Shown here: piece after piece, positions 17,521 to 25,949 of the stretch
How positions within the stretch are numbered: position 1 is the stretch's first letter
Layout: every line of letters begins with the position of its first letter
Assembly (NCBI RefSeq): GCF_014268755.2
Contig: NZ_CP077093.1
Location: forward strand, 5,010,001-5,074,000
DNA: 64,000 nt
Direction of reading: 5' to 3'
Origin: Pseudomonas vanderleydeniana
GTDB taxonomy: Bacteria; Pseudomonadota; Gammaproteobacteria; Pseudomonadales; Pseudomonadaceae
Notes under the pieces: model-generated
The model's input: the letters and a program-made list of their open reading frames with translations, nothing else
Told to the model about the DNA's origin: nothing
Databases searched by the model: none
Made by a program: the position numbers and the translations under genes

Positions 17521-18432
17521 ATGATTTCGTCCAGCCCACTGGTTGATTGGTTATTAGAAAGCCTCGAACTCGACACCAGCCTGTTTCACGTCGGCCGCTA
17601 CTGCGGCGGCTGGCACGCCAGCACCCACGGGCTGGCGCGGGCCAGCTTCCACCTGATAGTGCAGGGTCACTGCTGGCTGCATATTGATGGAGCGCAAGCC
17701 GGTGTGCGCCTGGAGGCCGGGGATGCGGTCTTCCTGTTGCGGGACCTGGACTACCGGCTGTCCAGCGCCGAGGACGGTGCCCAGGCCAAGGCCCTGCCGC
17801 GCATGGCCATGAGTGCCCTCGACAGCGACGCCCAGGATGGCGTCGGCCTGGTCTGCGGCTTCTTCCACTTTCGCTCGGGGCTGTCGTCACTGATCATCGA
17901 TGGGTTGCCGGACTGGCTCGTGCTGCGCGCCGGCGATCCTTCGTCGAGTGCGGCGCGCGCGCTGTTCGGGCTGATCCTCGAGGAATGCCAGCGCCAGCCG
18001 GCGCCCTCTTCGTCACTGCTCGAGCGCCTGAGCCATCTGCTGTTCCTCTATGTGCTGCGCCAACAGGTGAGCGGCAACCAGGCGCTGGGCGGCCTGGTCT
18101 CCCTGGCCCGCCACCCGGGCTTTGCCCCGTTGCTGGAGCAACTGATCGAGCATCCGGCGCAGAACTGGTCGCTGGAGAGCATGGCGGCCTGCACCGGCCT
18201 GTCACGCTCGGCGTTCTTCAAGCGCTTCAACGAACTGGCCGGCCAGTCGCCGGGCCAGGTCCTGCTGGCGCTGCGCATCCGCCATGCCTGCCAGTTGCTC
18301 AAGGCCAACCACACCGTGGAGCAGGCCTGCGCAGCCGTGGGCTACCAGTCGATCGCCGCGTTTACCCGGGCGTTCACCAAGGCGGTGGGGGTGCAACCGG
18401 GGGCGTATCGCAAGCAGCAAGAGGGACGTTGA
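17521..18432 (+). CDS. AraC-family regulator, cupin type, for the divergent operon
   Basis: 303 residues. The N-terminal half is a cupin of the Cupin_6 type (about 20-190; RASFHLIVQGHCWL, LEAGDAVFLLRD), and the C-terminal 100 residues are the AraC helix-turn-helix pair (LESMAACTGLSRSAFFKRF and VGYQSIAAFTRAFTKAVG). Its divergent position, 105 bp from the AhpD/acyl-CoA-dehydrogenase/ABC operon, makes it the likely regulator of that operon. Confidence 0.87.
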   Translation: MISSSPLVDWLLESLELDTSLFHVGRYCGGWHASTHGLARASFHLIVQGHCWLHIDGAQAGVRLEAGDAVFLLRDLDYRLSSAEDGAQAKALPRMAMSALDSDAQDGVGLVCGFFHFRSGLSSLIIDGLPDWLVLRAGDPSSSAARALFGLILEECQRQPAPSSSLLERLSHLLFLYVLRQQVSGNQALGGLVSLARHPGFAPLLEQLIEHPAQNWSLESMAACTGLSRSAFFKRFNELAGQSPGQVLLALRIRHACQLLKANHTVEQACAAVGYQSIAAFTRAFTKAVGVQPGAYRKQQEGR

Positions 18433-18449
18433 AGCTGCCGACCGCACGC

Positions 18450-20318
18450 TTACTCAGTTGTCGAATGACTGCCTTGAAGCTGTCGATAATCGGCAGAGCG
18501 CTGGAGCACTTCGGCAAACCCCAGAAAGTTCGCCGGTTTGGTCAGGATATCGTTGGCGCCTGCACGCCGAAAATGCTCGATCTCGCTGGAAAAAGCGCTG
18601 GCAGTGAAGGCCACGATATAGCAGTGCTCGCCAGCCGGCAGCTGGCGAATGCGGCGAATAGCCTCCAACCCATCCATGCCGGGCATGTTGATGTCCATGA
18701 GAATCACATCGGGAGAAGCACTCATGCAGTAGTCCAGTGCCTCACGTCCGTTGGAGGCCAAGTCCGGCTCATACCCCAGGGTATGGAGCATCGCCATGGC
18801 GACCTTCTGGTTCAGCGGATGATTCTCCACCAGCAGGATATCGAGCGGAAAATCACGGGCGAAAGACGTATCGAAAACGGGCGCTGGATGATCCAGGACA
18901 ACCGGTATCTCGGACTTCAGGAACGACTCGGTGGGCAGGGAGAAGGAAAAAATCGAACCGACACCAAATCGACTGCTGACGGACAACTCACCCGCCAAGG
19001 CTTCGATCAGGCTCTTGCAGATCGACAGGCCAAGACCACTGCCACTGAAGCGTTGATCCAGCGGCCCTTCGAACTGGGTGAACGGATCGAACAGGCTGAG
19101 CTGCTGTTCGGTGGAGATTCCGATACCGGTATCGCGTATGACAAAGTCCAAGCGTGGCTCGAGCGCATTGGCAGTGGACTCGACGATCAGCGATACCTTG
19201 CCCGCTTCGGTGAACTTGATCGCGTTGCCCAGAAGGTTGAACAGGATCTGCCGAAGCCGATCGGCATCCATCTTGACCCAACGAGGAACGCTAGCCGATA
19301 TATTGACTTCAAGCTCCACCGGTTTGTCCTGGATGTTCTGCCGAAGCAATTCAGCGCTGGAGTCGACCAGGGAACGCAAGTCGAAGACCCGCGGTTTTAG
19401 ATCGGGCTTGCCCGACTCGATCTTCGCCAGGTCGAGGATATCGTTGATCAGCGCCAGCAGCGCCTTGCCACTCGTATGGATCGTGGCCAGCAATTCGCGC
19501 TGTTCCGAATCCAGCGATGTTCCTGCCAACAAATCGGTCGCTCCGATCACGCCATACATGGGCGTACGAATCTCATGGCTCATGGATGCCAGGAACTTTG
19601 TCTTGGATCGATCGGCATGCTCGGCAGCCTGCTTGGCCTGCCCCAACTTTTCATTGATTTGCAACTGTTGCAGATGAGCGCGCATGCGCAACGAGTCAAC
19701 AGCGAAAAGCAGACTAAAGGCTAGAAAAATCAGAATAGCCAATACAATGTGATAAAGGGACTCTCGCCCCAGTTGCTGATAATAGTCGGCCAGTCTTATT
19801 TCTGCACCAGCAACATAAACTGTACCATCGCGAGACTTCAACGGAATGAACACCGCCCGAAAATCACCCCAGCGGTCGGAGTAATCGATCCAGTTGGGGG
19901 CGCTGCCTTCAAAGCTGTCCAACAATGCCTGGCTGGCATCTGGATAGGGATCGAAAAATCGTACGAAATTCTTGTTTCGGACCTCTTCGGCCGAAGCGCT
20001 GGAACTGACCAGATAGGCGGATCCCGCCTGTTTTATCACGGTATAGACGAACGCCGTGCCCATGGCTTCATTGAATCTGGAAAGGCGCTGAATGGCATCC
20101 AGATCCTCCTCGACCGACTTTGAGTCCTTGTCGAACAGGTGGTCATGATATCGATCGCCAAGAATGGCAGAAGCACCCAGTGCCGCATGCAAAAGCTTGT
20201 CATTGATACTTTGCGTGAGAATGTCGCGGGCCTGGGAATGCAGATAATAAATATAACCACTGACACCGACGACATAAACAAATAACAAAAGCCATAGATT
20301 ACGCCTGGCCTTGAACAT
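18450..20318 (-). CDS. Hybrid sensor histidine kinase / receiver protein
   Basis: 622 residues. Two membrane segments (about 8-26 and 188-207) flank a periplasmic sensor of about 160 residues. Then come HisKA with H248 (SMSHEIRTPM), HATPase_c (N-box NLLGNAIKFTEAG, G-boxes DTGIGIS and GSGLGL) and a C-terminal receiver (489 onward) with phospho-acceptor D542 and K594. In the receiver's acidic pair the second acid is replaced by Asn (E498-N499), which may weaken Mg2+ binding. No response regulator gene is adjacent, so the output is unknown. Confidence 0.88.
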   Translation of the reverse strand: MFKARRNLWLLLFVYVVGVSGYIYYLHSQARDILTQSINDKLLHAALGASAILGDRYHDHLFDKDSKSVEEDLDAIQRLSRFNEAMGTAFVYTVIKQAGSAYLVSSSASAEEVRNKNFVRFFDPYPDASQALLDSFEGSAPNWIDYSDRWGDFRAVFIPLKSRDGTVYVAGAEIRLADYYQQLGRESLYHIVLAILIFLAFSLLFAVDSLRMRAHLQQLQINEKLGQAKQAAEHADRSKTKFLASMSHEIRTPMYGVIGATDLLAGTSLDSEQRELLATIHTSGKALLALINDILDLAKIESGKPDLKPRVFDLRSLVDSSAELLRQNIQDKPVELEVNISASVPRWVKMDADRLRQILFNLLGNAIKFTEAGKVSLIVESTANALEPRLDFVIRDTGIGISTEQQLSLFDPFTQFEGPLDQRFSGSGLGLSICKSLIEALAGELSVSSRFGVGSIFSFSLPTESFLKSEIPVVLDHPAPVFDTSFARDFPLDILLVENHPLNQKVAMAMLHTLGYEPDLASNGREALDYCMSASPDVILMDINMPGMDGLEAIRRIRQLPAGEHCYIVAFTASAFSSEIEHFRRAGANDILTKPANFLGFAEVLQRSADYRQLQGSHSTTE

Positions 20319-20601
20319 ACATCACGGCCTCCGTTGCCGTTAAACCAAGAGGAGCTCCATGCTCCCAATACAAAATACCGCAGGATAGAGCCATCTGGCA
20401 TCTTACAGCAGCCTGATATCGATCGGGGATTCGACTTACAGGACGTTACAATAAATACTCAAGAAGAGGATTGCTTCAAGGCTCAACCGCGGATAACCCG
20501 TCGTGCACATGACACACGAATTCATGCCCAGAGATATCGAAAGCCAGTAGCGCCCCGCCGTGCAACGCGAGGGGACGCTACCAACTCCCGGCCAGAAGCG
20601 A

Positions 20602-21420
20602 TCAGCCAGCCAGGAACGCCAGCAGGTCTTCGTTCAACTGTTGCGCATGGGTGACTGCAAAACCGTGCGGTGCGCCGGCATAGACCTTCAGGCGCGCGCC
20701 CGGGATCAACTCGGCGGCCAGCTTGCCGGTAGCCTCGAAAGGCACGATCTGGTCGTCATCCCCATGGATCACCAGCGTCGGCACGTCGATCCGGGCCATG
20801 TCCGCGCGGAAGTCGGTTTCGGAAAACGCCGTCACGCAGTCCAGGGTGCCCTTGAGCGAAGCCAGCAAGGCGATATTCAGGGTCTGGGTCAAGACGCCCT
20901 GGGAAACCACCTGGCCGTGGTTGGTGCCGTAGAACGGCGCGGCGAAATCGGCGATGAACTGCGCGCGGTCCTTGAGCAGGCCGGCCTTGATACCGTCGAA
21001 AACCGCCTGTGGCACGCCTTGCGGGTGGTCCTCGGTCTGGATGAACAGCGGAGTCACCGCGCCCAGCAGCACCAGGCCGGCCACGCGCTGGCTGCCGTGG
21101 CGGGCGATGTAGCGACTGACATCGCCGCCGCCCATGGAGAAGCCGACCAGGGTGACCTCTTCAAGATCCAGGTGCTCGATCAGCTGGGCCAGGTCATCGG
21201 CAAAGGTGTCGTAGTCATAGCCGCTCCAAGGCTGGCTGGAACGACCAAAGCCACGCCGGTCGAAGGCGATGGTGCGATAACCACGGCTGCTCAGGTACTC
21301 CATCTGGTATTCCCACATGTCCGCATCCAGTGGCCAACCATGGCTGAACAGCACCGGCTTGCCGGTACCCCAGTCCTTGTAATAGATCTCGGTGCCATCG
21401 CGTGTCACGAATGTGCTCAT
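20602..21420 (-). CDS. Alpha/beta-hydrolase, arylesterase/perhydrolase type
   Basis: 272 residues, the same length as and closely similar to the Pseudomonas fluorescens arylesterase (PFE), an alpha/beta-hydrolase that also does perhydrolysis. The nucleophile elbow is GFSMGGGD (Ser about 95), the acid lies in IHGDDDQIVPF and the His in APHGFAVTHA. The oxyanion-loop residue after SHGW is Pro30 (29 in Met-less numbering), where the classical enzyme has Leu. Monocistronic. A role in ester hydrolysis or peracid formation is known only for relatives. Confidence 0.87.
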   Translation of the reverse strand: MSTFVTRDGTEIYYKDWGTGKPVLFSHGWPLDADMWEYQMEYLSSRGYRTIAFDRRGFGRSSQPWSGYDYDTFADDLAQLIEHLDLEEVTLVGFSMGGGDVSRYIARHGSQRVAGLVLLGAVTPLFIQTEDHPQGVPQAVFDGIKAGLLKDRAQFIADFAAPFYGTNHGQVVSQGVLTQTLNIALLASLKGTLDCVTAFSETDFRADMARIDVPTLVIHGDDDQIVPFEATGKLAAELIPGARLKVYAGAPHGFAVTHAQQLNEDLLAFLAG

Positions 21421-21798
21421 ACAAACTCCTGTGGGTCATTGGTCGAATCGGCAAGGTGGCGAGCCGCAGGCACGGCTGTCGACTCGCCAGCGAGCGGCCG
21501 TCGGGCTACCCGCCCTCCTACTATCCTCGTAATCCGGCGCCCGCAATTGCAGGCATGTGCTGTCTCATGGCATCAGCACCTCGAACCTCGTCGAGAGGAA
21601 ATCGTTTGCGCTGACCCTGCTGTTTCATACAAGCGGATGATGGCCGTTTCACAACTTTCAGAACAGCCTCTGGACAACCCAAAAACTGCTTGTTAGTTTC
21701 CGCCAGCCAAATGTTTCAACGTATGATAGAGATACAGAAATGATATTAAAGTGATGGCACTTTCTGTCTTTCTCTACAACATGACAAGGATGTGAACG
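21421..21798. other. Intergenic region before the muramidase gene
   Basis: 378 bp between divergent genes. The right-hand 120 bases are AT-rich (around 21690-21790) and should hold the promoter of the muramidase gene; an AAGGATG Shine-Dalgarno precedes its ATG. No gene or further repeat is seen in the left part. Confidence 0.5.
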
Positions 21799-22842
21799 AT
21801 GAAAAATCTGCAGGGTTTGCCTAGCCTTATCAGTGCGTCAGTAGGTGCTCCCGGCAAGGCGCGAAACTTGCCCGCCGATGTTCAATGCATCCAGTACTTG
21901 TTTAACCTGATCATCCCGAAGATGGGTTTTCCACTGCAGGAAAATGGCAAGTGCGATGGTCAGTTGGTGCAGTGCATCAGCCAGTATCAGTTCCGTCATC
22001 TCAAGTACGCCCACCCCGATGGCGTCGTCGACCCGACCGGCCGAACCTTCAACAGCCTGATCGAAGAAGCGATCAAGGTACCGGTCAAGCCGAACCTCGG
22101 CCTGCGCCTGCCGACGTTCTTCAACGCATTCGCCAACAGTGGCGGTGACGTCCAGGCCACGGTCAACCATTACCTGGACCGCATGCGCGCGATGATCGAA
22201 GCCGAGCGGCGCAACCGCCAGATGGTGCTGCAGGCCACGTGCGACGGCAACATGACCCTGAGCGATACCGACTTCCAGAATGCCGCCACCCAGTTGGGCA
22301 ACGGCATTCCGGTGAACATCATCAAGGCCTTCGCCACCGTCGAGTCCGGTGGCCGCTCCGGTTTCGGCCCGGCCAAGCTGCCGGTGATCGCCTTCGAGGG
22401 ACATACCTTCCGCAAGTACACCAAGAGCAAATACGACAAGACCCATCCGCTGCTGTCCTATCCCTATGTGAAGAAGGCCGGGCCGCAGTGGCAGGTCAAC
22501 AACAAGGACCAGGCCAAGGCCTGGGAAACCATGGCCACCGCGTTCGGCCTGGATCAGGAAGCGGCCTTGATGTCGGCCTCGTGGGGCATGTTCCAGGTGA
22601 TGGGTTTCAACTTTGCCGCCTGTGGTTACAAGAACGTCTTTGAATTCGTCACCGACATGAAACTCAATGCCGGTACGCAACTAAAGGCATTCGTTGGCTT
22701 CTGCCTCAAGAATCCGTCGTTGATGAAGGCAATGAAGAACAAGGATTACGTCGGCATGGCGTTCAACTATAACGGCAAGGATTATGGCGACTACGATTCG
22801 CGCATTAAAAAGGCCTACGAAAAACTTGAAGGGAAAAAATGA
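21799..22842 (+). CDS. N-acetylmuramidase (DUF3380 type) with N-terminal peptidoglycan-binding-like region
   Basis: 347 residues, no signal peptide. Residues about 15-90 look like a peptidoglycan-binding-like module (NLPADVQCIQYLFN, GVVDPTGRTFNSL). Residues about 165-345 match the N-acetylmuramidase domain: the probable catalytic Glu is E182 in FATVESGGRSGFG, then the IAFEGHTF motif and the closing NYNGKDYGDYDSRIKKAY. It would cut the glycan backbone of peptidoglycan. With no export signal it needs another route, such as type VI secretion or phage-like lysis. A Sec-exported protein gene starts 1 bp after its stop. Confidence 0.83.
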   Translation: MKNLQGLPSLISASVGAPGKARNLPADVQCIQYLFNLIIPKMGFPLQENGKCDGQLVQCISQYQFRHLKYAHPDGVVDPTGRTFNSLIEEAIKVPVKPNLGLRLPTFFNAFANSGGDVQATVNHYLDRMRAMIEAERRNRQMVLQATCDGNMTLSDTDFQNAATQLGNGIPVNIIKAFATVESGGRSGFGPAKLPVIAFEGHTFRKYTKSKYDKTHPLLSYPYVKKAGPQWQVNNKDQAKAWETMATAFGLDQEAALMSASWGMFQVMGFNFAACGYKNVFEFVTDMKLNAGTQLKAFVGFCLKNPSLMKAMKNKDYVGMAFNYNGKDYGDYDSRIKKAYEKLEGKK

Positions 22843-22843
22843 C

Positions 22844-23446
22844 ATGACGCGTAAACTTTCCGTTTCCCGCTGGCTGGTCGCCGGGGCCATTTCGCTGTGT
22901 GCCGGTACGTCGGCCTTCGCTGCGGGGCTGCATTCGGGCAAGTATGAACAGCTGATGCTGGCGGTCACGCCTGACCACCAGGTCGAGGGTTTCTATGCCG
23001 AAGAACGCGGCGAAGGCAACACCTTCAGTTGCGCCTTCTACCTGCAGGGCAAGCCCGAAGCGGTATCGACCTGGCTCGACGAAGTCTATCCGGGCAGCGT
23101 GAAACCCTCCGCCGATGGCGTGACCCTGAAGGTCGAAAAAGGCCAGCAGCACCCCGGCTGCATGAACGTGCTGATGCCGGAAATCGCCACCGGCCTGGAC
23201 CTGACCCAGACCGCCAGCAAGAACTGGATCGGCCTGGTCACGGTTTCGGCGGACAAGGCGCTGCTGCAGAAGACCGCGGACGCCAAGGCCACCAAGGGCC
23301 CGTACATCGTCAAGGGCGATGTCGTCGGCGTACTGGCCTACAAGAACGGCGCGGCCCAGGTGGAGTTCACCAATGCCAACGACCGTACCTTCACTGGCTG
23401 GATCAGCCAGGACCAGTACTCGCGCGTGAGCGTGCCGCAACACTGA
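22844..23446 (+). CDS. Sec-exported protein, candidate immunity to the upstream muramidase
   Basis: 200 residues with a typical signal peptide (Arg/Lys start, hydrophobic core, cleavage after SAFA at about 26). The mature protein is small, beta-rich and has two Cys (in FSCAFY and HPGCMN) that could form a disulfide. No family recognised. It starts 1 bp after the muramidase stop, so the two are made together. Periplasmic location plus pairing with a signal-less muramidase suggests an immunity or inhibitor role; this is inference. Confidence 0.7.
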   Translation: MTRKLSVSRWLVAGAISLCAGTSAFAAGLHSGKYEQLMLAVTPDHQVEGFYAEERGEGNTFSCAFYLQGKPEAVSTWLDEVYPGSVKPSADGVTLKVEKGQQHPGCMNVLMPEIATGLDLTQTASKNWIGLVTVSADKALLQKTADAKATKGPYIVKGDVVGVLAYKNGAAQVEFTNANDRTFTGWISQDQYSRVSVPQH

Positions 23447-23520
23447 TTCTCACCGTCTCTGGCCTGCACTTTCCGGCGCTCCTCACGGGGCCCGGAAAGC
23501 CTATCTCGACGCGTCCTTGG

Positions 23521-23865
23521 TTATTCCCTGTTTTCCAGAAGCCTCGGATCGAACCAGACATCCTCGTAGTCCTCGGTGATGAGGAACCTGAAGCCGGGCG
23601 CCAGCCCCAGGTACGGAAGCAGCAGCGGCTCCCAATCATCGAGATGCGCCACGTGCAGGGGCACGAAAAAGTCATCCGCCTCCGATAGCTCCTCCCCCGC
23701 CCAGATGTACCAGCCACAGGTACCAGCCTCCGGCCTGATCCGCATGCCATTCAGGGGGCGAACGCCCTCCCTCACGTTGAGCGATATACCCACCTTGTGA
23801 TTCGGATCGCAGCCAAAGAACTCGAAACCCAGCCTTGTGCAAACCGCCTGCTGAATACCCTGCAT
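23521..23865 (-). CDS. Small Imm33/DUF2185-like protein
   Basis: 114 residues, no signal peptide. The order GISLNVREGVRP, GWYIWAGEE, FFVPLHVAHLDDW, GFRFLITEDYEDVWFD resembles small cytosolic proteins annotated as Imm33-like immunity domains; the family assignment is from memory and tentative. The start at 23865 is chosen for its strong GAGGAG site; the frame stays open to 23934. It converges with the muramidase/Sec-protein pair 74 bp away. No partner toxin for it is seen. Confidence 0.6.
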   Translation of the reverse strand: MQGIQQAVCTRLGFEFFGCDPNHKVGISLNVREGVRPLNGMRIRPEAGTCGWYIWAGEELSEADDFFVPLHVAHLDDWEPLLLPYLGLAPGFRFLITEDYEDVWFDPRLLENRE

Positions 23866-24022
23866 GTCGCTCCTCGTCACAAATTCGTCGCACGGGCGTA
23901 TGTCCATGACGCATAGCCTATTCTCAAACGTCATAACCGCCTATGTTTCTGCGTGGTAGTCTCGCCGCACTCAATGAATAGGCATAGATCGTATTTGACG
24001 ATGGCCAGAACCAGGAAAGATC

Positions 24023-24892
24023 ATGCCGAAAATCTCCCACACCGCTCTTCGTCGTAATTTTCGTGAATTGCTTGCCAAACCGGCCTGCGTGGAAACAGCG
24101 TCCGTGTTTGATCCGATGTCCGCGCGCATCGCGGCCGACCTGGGTTTCGAGGTCGGTATCCTCGGTGGCTCGGTCGCCTCGCTGCAGGTGCTGGCAGCCC
24201 CCGATTTCGCCCTGATCACCCTGAGTGAATTCGTCGAACAGGCCACGCGGATCGGCCGTGTCGCCCAGTTGCCCTTCATCGCGGACGCCGACCACGGCTA
24301 CGGCAACGCCCTCAACGTCATGCGTACCGTCGAAGAACTGGAACGCGCCGGCGTCGCCGCGCTGACCATCGAAGACACCCTGCTGCCGGCGCAGTTCGGC
24401 CGCAAGTCCACGGACCTGATCTCCATCGAGGAAGGCATCGGCAAGGTCAAGGCCGCCCTGGAAGCCCGGGTCGACCCGGAACTGACGATCATCGCCCGGA
24501 CCAACGCCGGGGTGCTGCCGACCCAGGCCATCATCGAACGCACCAGGGCCTATGAAAAGGCCGGTGCCGATGGCATCTGCATGGTTGGCATCAGTGACTT
24601 CGACCACCTCGAGCAGATCGCCGAAAACCTCAGCGTACCGCTGATGCTGGTGACCTACGGCAACCCGAAGCTCAACGACAGCCAGCGCCTGGCGGACCTC
24701 GGCGTGCGCGTGATCGTCGCCGGCCACGGCGCCTACTTCGCCTCGATCAAGGCCACGTACGACAGCCTGCGCGCCCAGCGCCAGATCACCCACAGCACCT
24801 CCAACCTCAGCGCCACCGAGCTGACCCACACCTACACCTTCCCCGAGAGCTATGTGGCCTGGGCGAAAGAGTTCATGGATGTGGAAGAGTGA
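24023..24892 (+). CDS. Isocitrate lyase/PEP mutase-superfamily enzyme, oxaloacetate decarboxylase type
   Basis: 289 residues, a TIM-barrel of the ICL/PEPM superfamily. It closely matches the Pseudomonas oxaloacetate decarboxylase known as PA4872 in P. aeruginosa. Metal-site residues are in [11 protein letters not shown] and the gating region is [10 protein letters not shown]. It lacks both the EDK-x5-NS motif of PEP mutase and the KRCGH motif of isocitrate/methylisocitrate lyases, so decarboxylation of oxaloacetate to pyruvate is the best call. It converges with pepM, a member of the same superfamily, 119 bp away; whether it belongs to the phosphonate cluster is unknown. Confidence 0.83.
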   Translation: MPKISHTALRRNFRELLAKPACVETASVFDPMSARIAADLGFEVGILGGSVASLQVLAAPDFALITLSEFVEQATRIGRVAQLPFIADADHGYGNALNVMRTVEELERAGVAALTIEDTLLPAQFGRKSTDLISIEEGIGKVKAALEARVDPELTIIARTNAGVLPTQAIIERTRAYEKAGADGICMVGISDFDHLEQIAENLSVPLMLVTYGNPKLNDSQRLADLGVRVIVAGHGAYFASIKATYDSLRAQRQITHSTSNLSATELTHTYTFPESYVAWAKEFMDVEE

Positions 24893-25011
24893 TATCGATC
24901 GGACTGCAACCGTAAGCGCTACAAACCTGTCGCCCAGGGAGCGGGCGAAAAACAGGGCGCGGCGAGGACCGGATCGGCCCCCGCCAGCTACCCCTCCCCC
25001 TTCTTGGCGGG

Positions 25012-25902
25012 TTAACGGGTGCCAGGGATCAGGTCGAGGATCTCATCGATACCCAGGCAGCGTTGCTCCACCTCCAGCGTTCGCCCATGCGCCAGGATCC
25101 CCGTCGCCACTTCCTTCATGGCCATGTAGGCGCTGCGCAACATGTGGTTGGCGTAGATGACCACATTGAATCCCGCCTCCTGCAACTGGTCAAAACTCAA
25201 GTGCGCATAGCTGGTCGGAACGCAAACCAGCGGAACATCGGGGTAATGCACACGAAACCGTCGGGCGAACTCCAGGACCTCCTCGCCATCTTTCCTGCGG
25301 CTGTGAATCATGATGCCGTCGGCCCCCGCCTCGGCATAGGCCAGGCAACGCTCCATGGCCTCGTCCATGCCGCGGTCCAGAATCAGGCTCTCGCAACGCG
25401 CAATGATCATCATCCCCTCCGGTGACCTGCTCGCGCGGCCCAGGCGGATCTTCTGGCAGAACGCTTCGATTGATTCCTGAGCCTGAGTGACATCCGTGCC
25501 AAACAGCGAATTTTTCTTCAGGCCGCACTTGTCCTCGATCACCACGGCCCCGACACCTGCGCGCTCCAGCATCTTGACGTGGATAGCGAAGTGCTCGGGC
25601 TTGCCGCCAGTATCGGCGTCGTAAATCATCGGCAAGTCACACACATCGAAAATCTCGCGGATACCCTGCAAGCGATTGCTCGGGGACAGAATCTCGATGT
25701 CGGGCAAGCCCCGCTGGGTCGAATCGGTGAGTGAACTGGACCAGATGGCGTCATAGGCCACCCATTGGCCGGGGCCGGTTTCCAGGCGCGATTGCTCTGC
25801 CAGCAAGGCGGATATCGGGCTGTGCACTTCCAGCACCCGCAGGCAACGAAGGGTGCCCAACAGGGCGCGAAGGTTGCCTGGACGAACGACTGCTTCCTGC
25901 AT
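25012..25902 (-). CDS. pepM: Phosphoenolpyruvate mutase (PEP phosphonomutase)
   Basis: 296 residues, the usual PepM length. It converts PEP to phosphonopyruvate, forming the C-P bond. The diagnostic loop EDKCGLKKNSLFG (E123-D124-K125, five residues, N131-S132) is intact; the Asn separates it from phosphonopyruvate hydrolase, which has Thr there. The metal-site DADTGG (95-100) and the ANHMLRS segment also fit. The ATG at 25902 has a strong GAGAGG site. An alternative ATG at 25953 overlaps the fumarase stop by 4 bp but has no clear Shine-Dalgarno. It is the last gene of the seven-gene operon and defines it as a phosphonate pathway. Confidence 0.92.
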   Translation of the reverse strand: MQEAVVRPGNLRALLGTLRCLRVLEVHSPISALLAEQSRLETGPGQWVAYDAIWSSSLTDSTQRGLPDIEILSPSNRLQGIREIFDVCDLPMIYDADTGGKPEHFAIHVKMLERAGVGAVVIEDKCGLKKNSLFGTDVTQAQESIEAFCQKIRLGRASRSPEGMMIIARCESLILDRGMDEAMERCLAYAEAGADGIMIHSRRKDGEEVLEFARRFRVHYPDVPLVCVPTSYAHLSFDQLQEAGFNVVIYANHMLRSAYMAMKEVATGILAHGRTLEVEQRCLGIDEILDLIPGTR

Positions 25903-25949
25903 ATGGAACCTCTCAAAGTCGGATAGGCAATGCTCTCGGGTAGCGCTGG

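Noticed and set aside
20319..20601. Gene between the hybrid kinase and the hydrolase
   Set aside because: Short open frames only, without ribosome sites or protein-like composition; treated as promoter of the kinase.
24980..25011. Terminator after pepM
   Set aside because: A 7 bp CCCGCCA/TGGCGGG repeat exists but the loop is 18 bases and no T-run follows on the minus strand.
25012..25902. Phosphonopyruvate hydrolase or methylisocitrate lyase
   Set aside because: The loop has Asn (EDK-x5-NS), not the Thr of the hydrolase, and no KRCGH motif of the lyases is present. A catabolic phosphonoalanine operon is therefore less likely, though an enzyme assay would settle it.
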